11,255 nucleotides of DNA from an uncultured Oscillospiraceae bacterium (GTDB taxonomy: Bacteria; Bacillota; Clostridia; Oscillospirales; Ruminococcaceae). The notes beneath the pieces were generated by a model. That model was not told the origin of the DNA, searched no databases, and was given only the letters and a program-made list of their open reading frames with translations. The number at the start of each line of letters is the position of its first letter. Positions within the stretch are counted from its first letter, which is position 1. The stretch covers positions 1-11,255 of the forward strand of contig CAKSHT010000069.1 in NCBI GenBank assembly GCA_934457235.1, in the 5' to 3' direction. The position numbers and the translations under genes were made by a program. Shown piece after piece: positions 1 to 6,120 of the stretch.

Positions 1-11
1 TTTACAGCCAT
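1..11 (-). CDS. 5' end of a divergent gene, product unknown (partial)
   Basis: Only an ATG and the codons for Met-Ala-Val plus two bases lie inside the window, so no function can be given. The start is believable because a Shine-Dalgarno AGGGAGG (complement of 19-25) ends seven bases before it. A sigma-A promoter on the same strand sits about 30 bases further upstream. The gene runs leftward out of the window, divergent from the SRP RNA and dnaX. Confidence 0.6.
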
Positions 12-41
12 CTGTCTGCCTCCCTGTAATTACTACGCTCT

Positions 42-70
42 ATTATATACCAAAGTTCCGTTTTTTTCAA
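42..70 (-). promoter_or_regulatory. Sigma-A promoter of the divergent left-hand gene
   Basis: On the minus strand, TTGAAA (complement of 65-70) and TATAAT (complement of 42-47) are separated by 17 bases. A Shine-Dalgarno and ATG follow directly. It lies back to back with the SRP RNA promoter, 40 bp away. Confidence 0.75.
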
Positions 71-109
71 GACTTGACGGGGAGGTAGGCACAATTTTTG
101 CAAAACTAC

Positions 110-138
110 TTGATTTTTTGCGTGAAATAGAGTATAAT
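110..138 (+). promoter_or_regulatory. Sigma-A promoter of SRP RNA (and probably dnaX)
   Basis: TTGATT at 110-115 and TATAAT at 133-138 are separated by 17 bases, which puts the transcript start near 145. The next structure downstream is the SRP RNA. No other promoter is visible before dnaX, so dnaX is probably transcribed by readthrough from here (inference). Confidence 0.75.
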
Positions 139-162
139 ACTAAGGTAAGTACATAATCAAGC

Positions 163-304
163 AATAAATGCTCTCGCTTATGGGGGCAGGCCCTGTGCAA
201 CAGAGTGCTGTGAACCATGTCAGGCGGGGAACCGAGCAGCATTAAGCGGACATCTCTGTGTGCCGCAGCAAGCCTGTTCCCATAATCGAGGGCATTTATT
301 TTTT
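163..304 (+). ncRNA. ffs: Signal recognition particle RNA, small bacterial type (4.5S-like)
   Basis: This RNA forms the scaffold of the signal recognition particle with Ffh and targets nascent membrane proteins to the membrane. The apical Ffh-binding domain is clear: symmetric-loop strands TCAGG (220-224) and AGCAGC (235-240), closed by CGG/CCG around a GGAA tetraloop (228-231). The stem below closes with TTATGGG (178-184) paired to CCCATAA (279-285). A further 14-bp helix pairs 163-176 with 287-300 and runs into six T residues (299-304), so the closing helix can double as an intrinsic terminator. No Alu domain is seen, unlike the long Bacillus form. Exact mature ends are not known and processing may trim the outer helix. 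It sits about 20 bases upstream of dnaX. Confidence 0.9.
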
Positions 305-324
305 ATCTTCAAGGAGGTGCGGCT

Positions 325-2484
325 ATGTATCTGGCGCTATATCGTAAATATCGTCCGAGGACGTTTGACGATGTTATATCCCAGCCGCAGATCGTCACTA
401 CTTTGAAGAATCAGATAGCCACCGGACAGAATACCCACGCCTACCTCTTTACGGGAAGCCGTGGAACTGGCAAGACTACCTGCGCGAAGATCCTTGCAAT
501 GGCGCTCAACTGTAAGCACCCGGTCAAAGGAAATCCCTGCCTGGAGTGTGAGAGCTGCCGTGAGATCGCCGACGGCTCCGCCACCGACGTGGTAGAAATG
601 GACGCCGCCAGCAACAACAAGGTCGAGGATGTTCATATCCTCCAGGATCAGCTTGCGTATACTCCGGTCAGCTGTAAATATCGCGTATACATCGTGGACG
701 AGGTTCACATGCTCACACCGTCGGCGTTCAACGCACTGTTAAAGACGATAGAAGAGCCCCCCGCCCATGTAATATTCATTCTCGCGACTACCGAGCTGCA
801 TAAGGTGCCGGCGACCATCGTGTCCCGCTGCCAGCGTTTTGAGTTCCGGCGTATCGACGTTGCGGACAGTTCCGCAAGGCTTCTCAGCGTTGCCGCCAAC
901 GAGGGCGTTACGCTCACGCGGGAGGCTGCGGATATGATTTCCCGCATCTCCGACGGCGGTATGCGAGATGCGCTTTCGTTGCTGGACAGGTGCATTTCCG
1001 TCAGCCGCGAAGTCACTGAGGATACAGTCAGGGACTGTGCCGGTGTTGCGGATAACCGCATGCTCTATCAGCTCGCGGAATTTGTCGCGGTTAAGGATAT
1101 TCCGGGATGCATAAAGCTGCTGGAGCAGCTCTACAAGAACGGCAAGGATGTCGCTCGCATAATGGAGGAGCTGAGTTCTGTATTCCGGGATATTATGCTA
1201 TGCAAGAGTGCGCCCGGCGAATACGGTCTGCTGTCCGTCATGCCGTCGGATTATCCGGAGATAGACCACCTTGCGGGAATGTTTACGCTTGACGATATCC
1301 TGCGATGCCTGAACCTGATTCAGGAGTGCACCGATAATATATCAAAGACTCGACAGCGGCGTACCATCGCGGAGATGTGTTTTGTGAAGCTGTGCAGCGG
1401 CGCTTACACTGCGGCGCAGAATGCGGCTGCACGTCCGGTGCAGTCAGTCGCTCCGGCTCCCGTGTCAGTGAAGCCGGCGGAATTCAAGCCGATGGGCAGT
1501 GAATTCGCGCCCCGTCCGGACGAAAAGTTATCTCCGAGCCAGGCGGCGGCAGTGAAGCAGCTGCAAAAGATATTCGATCCCACTGCAGAGCCGGAGAAGC
1601 CTCAAAAGCCCGCCGAGCCTGGGAAGAAGCCGGAACCAGTTCCGGAGGCTCCCGCCGTAAAGACGCCGGAGGTCGCGGCAAATCAGGATAAGCTCCGAGA
1701 ACTTCTGAATCAGAACGTCCCAAAAACGCCGGAGAAGCCAGCGGCGCCAGTAAATCCGGCTCCAAAGCCGTCGTCTGAGGCAGAGATGTCGTTTGAAGCA
1801 CCGCCTATGCCGGAGCTTCACAGTGCACCTGCGGCTCCGGAGCCTGTGGACTTTGCACCTCCTCCGGAGGAACCTCCAGAGGAGTTCATTCCGCAGAGGG
1901 AGTTTGACACCGCTCCGGAAATCCCTGCGGCGGCACCGTTTAAAGCTTCGGAAAAAACGTCTGTTGCTGAGTCTGCAAATGCTCCGGAGCGGATAAGCTC
2001 TGAAGCGGAAGCAAAGGCTGAGCCTATAAAATCGGAACCTGCTCCCGGACAGGAAAAGCCGGATCCGCAGCCGATAATTCCCACAAAGGAAGAAAACGCG
2101 TCCGAAGCTACTGAGAAAACAGCACCCGAATCACCGGAGACTTCTGGCGGATACGAGAAGCTGAGCAGCATAACTCCCGGCGAATGGAGCGCAGCCCTCG
2201 CGAATGTCAGGGACGCGCTGTACGCAGCGATGCTTGACGGCTCGACTGCGACGGTGAATACGGACGGAGTTCTTATGATACACACCGGAAATCTGATGCT
2301 CCAGGGCATGACGTCCAGGGGATATCATGATCTGGAAGCGGTGCTGGAGCAGGCGTTCGGAAAGAAGATAAAGGCGCTTGTTTCGGGCGAGGAAAAGGAT
2401 ACGGCAGCCGAGGAGGAATCCTCCGCTGTTAAAGAGCTGCTTGACAAGGCAAGGCAGCTTGATATAGAAGTACAAATCAAGTGA
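325..2484 (+). CDS. dnaX: DNA polymerase III subunit gamma/tau (clamp loader)
   Basis: This is the AAA+ ATPase of the replicative clamp loader, which loads the beta clamp and links polymerase cores to the replisome. Residues 1-20 carry the family N-terminus (ALYRKYRP). The Walker A motif GSRGTGKT is at 44-51, the zinc cysteines at 63, 72, 75 and 78, the Walker B DEVH at 125-128, sensor ATTELHK at 154-160 and the SRC arginine-finger motif at 167-169. The clamp-loader collar domain ends near residue 365. A low-complexity linker rich in Pro, Ala and Glu fills about 370-607, followed by a tau-type C-terminal domain (about 608-719). At 719 residues it is longer than most Firmicutes DnaX, mainly because of the linker. 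AAGGAGG at 311-317 sits seven bases before the ATG. ybaB follows after 15 bases. Confidence 0.97.
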   Translation: MYLALYRKYRPRTFDDVISQPQIVTTLKNQIATGQNTHAYLFTGSRGTGKTTCAKILAMALNCKHPVKGNPCLECESCREIADGSATDVVEMDAASNNKVEDVHILQDQLAYTPVSCKYRVYIVDEVHMLTPSAFNALLKTIEEPPAHVIFILATTELHKVPATIVSRCQRFEFRRIDVADSSARLLSVAANEGVTLTREAADMISRISDGGMRDALSLLDRCISVSREVTEDTVRDCAGVADNRMLYQLAEFVAVKDIPGCIKLLEQLYKNGKDVARIMEELSSVFRDIMLCKSAPGEYGLLSVMPSDYPEIDHLAGMFTLDDILRCLNLIQECTDNISKTRQRRTIAEMCFVKLCSGAYTAAQNAAARPVQSVAPAPVSVKPAEFKPMGSEFAPRPDEKLSPSQAAAVKQLQKIFDPTAEPEKPQKPAEPGKKPEPVPEAPAVKTPEVAANQDKLRELLNQNVPKTPEKPAAPVNPAPKPSSEAEMSFEAPPMPELHSAPAAPEPVDFAPPPEEPPEEFIPQREFDTAPEIPAAAPFKASEKTSVAESANAPERISSEAEAKAEPIKSEPAPGQEKPDPQPIIPTKEENASEATEKTAPESPETSGGYEKLSSITPGEWSAALANVRDALYAAMLDGSTATVNTDGVLMIHTGNLMLQGMTSRGYHDLEAVLEQAFGKKIKALVSGEEKDTAAEEESSAVKELLDKARQLDIEVQIK

Positions 2485-2499
2485 AAGGATAATACCACC

Positions 2500-2847
2500 A
2501 TGAAAGCAAGATTACCCCAGGGATATCAGAATTCCACACCTAACATGAATCAGATGGTCAAGAAAGCTCAGAAGATGCAGGACGACATCGCCAGGATCCA
2601 GGAGGAGCTGGCAGTCAAGGAGTTCACAAAGCAGGTAGGCGGCGGTGCTCTTGAGCTGGTAATGACCGGCGACAAGCAGCTCAAGTCTGTTACTCTCAAG
2701 CCCGAAGTCGTTGACCCCAGCGACATCGAGATGCTCCAGGACCTCATCATCAGCGGTGTAAACGAGATACTCAAGGAAGTTGACGATTACGGCGCAGCTG
2801 AGATGGAGAAGGTTACCGGCGGCGTATCCTTTCCAGGCTTCATCTGA
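2500..2847 (+). CDS. ybaB: YbaB/EbfC family nucleoid-associated protein
   Basis: This small dimeric DNA-binding protein of the YbaB/EbfC family is classically encoded between dnaX and recR. The 115 residues show the family pattern: a helical N-terminal part with MVKKAQKMQ (about 19-27) and an IQEELA helix, the central strand core, the VDPSDIEMLQDLI motif (about 71-83) and the Pro-Gly C-terminus (FPGFI). About 15 residues precede the usual start of the helical region, and internal methionines at 16 and 19 are alternatives. The chosen ATG has a weak AAAGGA about 11 bases upstream, within the dnaX stop region, which suggests translation linked to dnaX. A hairpin terminator follows. The usual recR neighbour is displaced here by an element and comEC. 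Confidence 0.93.
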   Translation: MKARLPQGYQNSTPNMNQMVKKAQKMQDDIARIQEELAVKEFTKQVGGGALELVMTGDKQLKSVTLKPEVVDPSDIEMLQDLIISGVNEILKEVDDYGAAEMEKVTGGVSFPGFI

Positions 2848-2894
2848 TAACATCGTGAAATAACGGCGCACGGCGTTGGTTCGCAGTGCGTTCA

Positions 2895-2924
2895 GGGCGG
2901 AGGAAAGCTCCGCCCATAGTTTTA
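2895..2924 (+). terminator. Intrinsic terminator after ybaB
   Basis: A perfect 8-bp stem (2895-2902 with 2908-2915) with the five-base loop GAAAG is followed by ATAGTTTTAT. The T-run is short, so termination may be partial. It closes the ffs-dnaX-ybaB unit on the plus strand. Confidence 0.65.
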
Positions 2925-2925
2925 T

Positions 2926-3156
2926 GGCAACACCGCACAAAGACCATTTATTGGATTTTGCACGTGTCTTGCTTGCATCTTTCTAGTTTGGCGCAAAAAA
3001 TCACATGATTGCTCAACGGATATGTTCTGTGTTGCGCCAAACTTGCATCTTGCACAATTCGTCCTAGCAAGGCGTCAGCCTTGCGTCGTCCTCATTGTAC
3101 AATCTGACAAAAAATCTGACTACGCAATACACGCACAATCTTTGTGCGGTATTGCC
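2926..3156. mobile_element. MITE-like non-coding element with terminal inverted repeats
   Basis: This 231-bp block has 18-bp ends that are inverted copies with one mismatch (2926-2943 and 3139-3156, beginning GGCAACACCGCACAAAGA). It is flanked by the direct repeat TTAT (2922-2925 and 3157-3160), consistent with a target-site duplication. Inside are a perfect 12-bp inverted repeat AGTTTGGCGCAA/TTGCGCCAAACT (2985-2996, 3032-3043), direct repeats of CTTGCATCTT (2972-2981, 3042-3051) and a GCAAGGC/GCCTTGC hairpin (3067-3073, 3078-3084). That hairpin sits within a larger stem made of TTGCACAAT and ATTGTACAA. A tandem TCTGAC and a second local inverted repeat at the right end are also present. It has no coding capacity, so movement would need a transposase in trans. 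The mobile nature is inferred from structure alone. Confidence 0.65.
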
Positions 3157-3164
3157 TTATATTT

Positions 3165-5144
3165 ATGTTCAACAAATTGAGTGATGTATTCAGCCTGGCA
3201 CCAGTGAGGTTCGGTCTATGCTATGCCGCCGGGTGTCTGGGCGCGTGCTTTTGCGACGATACGCTCAGGGTGATAATGCTTGCTGCTGCGGCAGTACTGA
3301 CTGCGGCATGCTTTGCCATGCAGCGGGATAAGTGCCGCGCGTTGGGGCTGCTGATAGGGATACTCAGCATGTCGGCGTATCTCTGGCTGTACTGCGCGCC
3401 GCTGAAAACGCTCAACGGCAGCGAACTGCGTGCGGACTGCCGCGTGATTTCCGTCAGCTACAGCTCAAACGGATATTCCATCGGGCGTGCGCAGTGTATC
3501 CTTGATGGAAAGCCCGCGCTGATCACGCTTTCTGGATATTACGAAGCAGAGCCGGGCGATATTCTGGACGCAACGATAACTTTCACGCAGGCGGACAGCG
3601 ACATGTTCACCTTTTCAGACGGAGTTATTATGGAGGGCGGCATACAGGAGCTGCATGAGATGCGCAGCGGATTCAGTCTGTTACGTTATTCTGAGAGGCT
3701 ACGTTCAGCCGCGTCTAGGAGATTCATGGAACTTGGCGGCGATGAGGCGGAATTATGCCGCGGTCTGCTGCTTGGCGAGACCGCGGGATTTTCGCTTAAA
3801 CTGCGCCGGGACATAACCTACAGCGGCGTGAACTATATGACGGCGGTGTCCGGAGCGCATATAACTCTGATCCTTATGCTGATCATGCAGCTTTTCGGCA
3901 GCGAAAAACGTTCACAGGCGTATATTGTTTTAGCCGTAGTGCCTGTGCTGGCGGTCCTGTTCGGATTCTCGCCCTCGGTCATGAGAGCCGGAATAATGAT
4001 GCTCGTCAGCAAGTGCGCTGTACTTTTCCGCCGTAAGGCTGAGATGATGAATTCGCTCTGCGTTGCGTTCCTGGCGCTTACGATATTTACGCCATATGCC
4101 GCCACAGACCCCGCGCTGCTTATGTCAGTGCTTGGAGTTTTCGGCGTGGCTGTTGTCGGTCCGCTGGTAAACGACCTGCACCACTTCTGGTTCGAGCATT
4201 TCAAGGTGCTTTATAAGATGAAGGAAGCCGCAGTGCTTTCGCTGTGCGCTATGGTAATGATCGCGCCGGTAAGTATTTCATGTTTCGGCGGAATATCCCT
4301 GGCGGAGATACCGGCTTCCGTGGTGCTGACGCCGTTTTTCATCGCTGCTATACCACTGGGGATCATCTATCTCGCGACTGGGCTTACCGTCGTGGCTGTT
4401 CCGCTGTATTTCGTCATGAAGTGCTTCCGGGAGATACTCGGTTTTTTCGGAGGAATATCCGGGATATGGCTTGCCGGGGATTTCGCAGCGGCGGTGCCGC
4501 TGGCGTTCCTGGCGGCAGTGCTTCTCATCACTGCCGCGTTCTATGCGGACTTGACGGAATATGCCATGCAGGCGTTTGCGCTTGTTCTGGCGCTGTTCGT
4601 CTGCATTGGGATCTATAACGACCGCACACGCCACCACATTGATTTTGTTTCTGACGGAAGAAGCGGAGCCGCAGTGATATGCACGCAGAACGAAGCGAGC
4701 GTCGTGATATCCGGTACAGGCTCCGGGCTTTCAAAGAAGCTGTTAAGCGAATTCACGCGCAGCGGTATCACTCATGTGCGGCTGATAAACGCTCCGCAGC
4801 TCGACTATGCAGGAACGGTGGCGCTCAGTGAGCTGACGGAGCTTTTCCCAGTGGAGCAGCTGCTCTGCCCGGAAAACGAAAAACAGCACGCCGAAAGGAT
4901 TCTCGCAGACACTATAACAGGCAGTGCAGCGGACACCATAATGATGAATGGCAGGATGATAACTTGCGCGAAATCCGGCGATGACACAGCGGTCGGAGAT
5001 ATCGTCATTTACTGGGGGTACACCCGCAGCGAGCCGAAGCAGAGCGCCGGGCTTCCGGTGTATGTTTCGGCATGGCAGAACGTTATTCCGGCGGGCGGAG
5101 TGAATGTATACGACGAGCCGCTGAGAATTGATTTAAAGGAGTAG
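3165..5144 (+). CDS. comEC: ComEC/Rec2-family competence membrane protein with degenerate C-terminal metallo-beta-lactamase-like domain
   Basis: ComEC forms the inner-membrane channel for single-stranded DNA uptake in competent cells. Counted from the ATG at 3165 (659 residues), two N-terminal membrane segments (about 15-80) lead to a soluble OB/DUF4131-like part (about 83-160). The competence domain with many membrane segments spans about 190-485 and holds VSGAHI (228-233), FGFSPSVMRAG (267-276) and DPALLMSVLGV (about 315-325). The soluble C-terminus (about 491-659) aligns with the ComEC metallo-beta-lactamase domain through VSDGRSGAAV and ISGTGSG. The expected THxHxDH is replaced by INAPQLDY (541-548), so metal binding is probably lost. 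An upstream in-frame GTG at 3144 lies inside the element repeat and is unlikely. The ATG lacks a clear Shine-Dalgarno, so the start is uncertain. recR follows after three bases. Confidence 0.85.
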   Translation: MFNKLSDVFSLAPVRFGLCYAAGCLGACFCDDTLRVIMLAAAAVLTAACFAMQRDKCRALGLLIGILSMSAYLWLYCAPLKTLNGSELRADCRVISVSYSSNGYSIGRAQCILDGKPALITLSGYYEAEPGDILDATITFTQADSDMFTFSDGVIMEGGIQELHEMRSGFSLLRYSERLRSAASRRFMELGGDEAELCRGLLLGETAGFSLKLRRDITYSGVNYMTAVSGAHITLILMLIMQLFGSEKRSQAYIVLAVVPVLAVLFGFSPSVMRAGIMMLVSKCAVLFRRKAEMMNSLCVAFLALTIFTPYAATDPALLMSVLGVFGVAVVGPLVNDLHHFWFEHFKVLYKMKEAAVLSLCAMVMIAPVSISCFGGISLAEIPASVVLTPFFIAAIPLGIIYLATGLTVVAVPLYFVMKCFREILGFFGGISGIWLAGDFAAAVPLAFLAAVLLITAAFYADLTEYAMQAFALVLALFVCIGIYNDRTRHHIDFVSDGRSGAAVICTQNEASVVISGTGSGLSKKLLSEFTRSGITHVRLINAPQLDYAGTVALSELTELFPVEQLLCPENEKQHAERILADTITGSAADTIMMNGRMITCAKSGDDTAVGDIVIYWGYTRSEPKQSAGLPVYVSAWQNVIPAGGVNVYDEPLRIDLKE

Positions 5145-5147
5145 AAC

Positions 5148-5744
5148 ATGGCTGAATTTATTTCCGCGCCGCTGGCGCTTGCTGCGGAGCAGTTTGCAAA
5201 GCTTCCGGGTATAGGTATAAAGACTGCGCAGCGCCTTGCGTATTATATGCTCAATCTTCCGCAGCGCGAGGTTGAGGAGTTTGCTTCCGCGCTGGTGCAG
5301 GCAAGGAGCGGCGTGCAGCTCTGCCGCTGCTGCCAGAACTTCACCGACCGCGAGGTCTGCGAGATATGCTCGGACGATGACCGCGACAAGGGCGTTATCT
5401 GCGTTGTGGAGTCCCCGAAGGACGTTTCCGCATTCGAGCGCTCCGGCGGATATGAGGGCGTATATCACGTGCTCCACGGGCTGCTTTCCCCGATGGACGG
5501 CGTGACCGCAGAGGATCTGAAGATCAAGGAGCTTATGGCGCGCCTGTCCGATGTCCGGGAGGTAATCATGGCGACGAATCCTACTGTGGAGGGCGAAGCG
5601 ACTGCGGTGTATCTCAGCCGTCTCATCAAACCGATGGGAATTAAGGTCAGCCGCCTTGCGTACGGACTTCCCGCAGGCTCCGCGCTTGAATTCGCAGATG
5701 ATGTGACGCTGATGAAGGCTCTGGAGAACCGCAGCGTTCTCTGA
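5148..5744 (+). CDS. recR: Recombination mediator protein RecR
   Basis: RecR acts with RecO (and RecF) to load RecA on single-stranded DNA at gaps and stalled forks. The 198 residues match the family length. The helix-hairpin-helix LPGIGIKTAQRLA is at 19-31, and the zinc finger uses C59, C62, C71 and C74. The Toprim domain starts at ICVVESPKDV (84-93) and includes ATNPTVEGEAT (142-152). The Walker B-like C-terminal segment is LAYGLPAGSALEFAD (170-184). AAAGGAG at 5135-5141 lies in the end of comEC, six bases before the ATG, so the gene is probably co-transcribed with comEC. The hairpin beyond the stop lacks a T-run on this strand, so the transcript may continue towards the terminator at 6086. 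Confidence 0.97.
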   Translation: MAEFISAPLALAAEQFAKLPGIGIKTAQRLAYYMLNLPQREVEEFASALVQARSGVQLCRCCQNFTDREVCEICSDDDRDKGVICVVESPKDVSAFERSGGYEGVYHVLHGLLSPMDGVTAEDLKIKELMARLSDVREVIMATNPTVEGEATAVYLSRLIKPMGIKVSRLAYGLPAGSALEFADDVTLMKALENRSVL

Positions 5745-5750
5745 CGGACA

Positions 5751-5967
5751 AAAAAATCCCACAGCTGTGCGGGCTGTGGGAAATGAATACCGTCTGCACG
5801 AAAAAAGGAAGGAAAACGTACAGACTTTGTGGCTGAGCCGGTATCATGCGGCTGCGCCGGTGATGAAAACTCATCATAAAAAGGGGAGGTAGGTTATTGA
5901 AACGCTGTGGCTATCATGAAGTGAACCACAGCTGCTTGTCGGCATTGACCTTTCGGTCATCTGCTGT
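5751..5967 (-). ncRNA. Candidate small RNA between recR and thiE (unidentified)
   Basis: A possible promoter on the minus strand (TTGTAA at 6001-5996, 16 bases, TATCAT at 5979-5974) and the strong terminator at 5758-5780 bracket about 215 nt without a convincing minus-strand ORF. The RNA would fold CACAGC to GCTGTG (5968-5963 with 5932-5927) around a TGACC-GAAA-GGTCA hairpin (5959-5946). GCTGTGG could instead pair with CCACAGC (5932-5926 with 5910-5904). A later 9-bp stem pairs GTCTGTACG with CGTGCAGAC using a G-U pair and exposes a CU-rich loop. On the plus strand that position is a C-A mismatch, so the fold suits the minus strand better. It also holds CCTACCTCCCC, complementary to Shine-Dalgarno sequences. 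No Rfam family is recognised by eye, and existence is inferred from structure only. Confidence 0.45.
5758..5780 (-). terminator. Intrinsic terminator for leftward transcription
   Basis: A perfect 8-bp stem CCCACAGC/GCTGTGGG (5758-5765, 5773-5780) has a seven-base loop. On the minus strand it is followed by A and seven T residues (complement of 5750-5757). On the plus strand no T-run follows, so it serves leftward transcription. No minus-strand protein gene precedes it, which points to a non-coding transcript. Confidence 0.75.
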
Positions 5968-5977
5968 GACTATATGA
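5897..5977 (+). CDS. Possible 26-residue small protein (TTG start)
   Basis: A strong purine-rich Shine-Dalgarno, AAGGGGAGG (5881-5889), lies seven bases before a TTG. That codon opens 26 codons ending in TGA, reading (M)KRCGYHEVNHSC and then a Ser/Thr-rich tail. No family is recognised. The peptide is basic at its start with two cysteines nine residues apart, and has no membrane segment. It lies in the readthrough path of recR and ahead of the 6086 terminator. It overlaps, antisense, the candidate minus-strand RNA, whose CU-rich stretch is the complement of this Shine-Dalgarno. The ribosome-binding site may therefore be an accident of that RNA. Low confidence. Confidence 0.25.
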   Translation: MKRCGYHEVNHSCLSALTFRSSAVTI

Positions 5978-6085
5978 TAACCGTTTTGTATGTATTTACA
6001 ATAATCGCTTTGTGAAATACCAGTGAAAAAACGATGAAACAAAAAATACCAGCTTCCGACAGGGTGCGTATGGTTTAACCGAATA

Positions 6086-6120
6086 AAAACCAGGGTGAAA
6101 AATCACCCTGGTTTTGTTTT
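6086..6120. terminator. Bidirectional intrinsic terminator between recR region and thiE
   Basis: A perfect 13-bp stem (6086-6098 with 6103-6115) has an AAAA loop. The T-rich flanks serve both directions: TTTTGTTTT on the plus strand and TTTTTATT on the minus strand. It begins three bases past the thiE stop and ends the thi operon. From the other side it stops transcripts coming from recR or the 5880-6080 region. Confidence 0.9.

Noticed and set aside
1950..1970. A6 run in dnaX, with a stop codon soon after in the -1 frame, as a possible gamma/tau frameshift
   Set aside because: The codon phase (GAA AAA ACG) does not give a tandem X XXY YYZ slippery heptamer, the run is short, and the site is deep in the linker (residue 543). 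Neither a stimulatory stem nor a Shine-Dalgarno is obvious.
1818..2309. Long open frames antisense to dnaX, comEC, recR and the thi genes
   Set aside because: All are opposite or shifted frames of clearly recognised genes, lack ribosome sites, and have low-complexity or biased composition typical of shadow frames.
3060..3115. Short repeated units in the element as a CRISPR-like array
   Set aside because: The repeats are only 6-10 bases, irregularly spaced and mostly inverted. No cas genes are present.
5758..5780. Hairpin after recR as the recR terminator
   Set aside because: On the plus strand the stem is preceded by an A-run and followed by AAATGAATAC with no T-run. The T-run is on the minus strand only.
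5647..5877. 76-codon minus-strand ORF over the recR end and the intergenic region
   Set aside because: Half of it is antisense to recR, a CU-rich sequence stands where a ribosome site should be, and the composition is unlike the neighbouring proteins. The stretch fits a non-coding RNA better.
6034..6078. 14-codon ORF (MKQKIPASD...) before the 6086 terminator
   Set aside because: It has no Shine-Dalgarno, is very short and shows no family resemblance.
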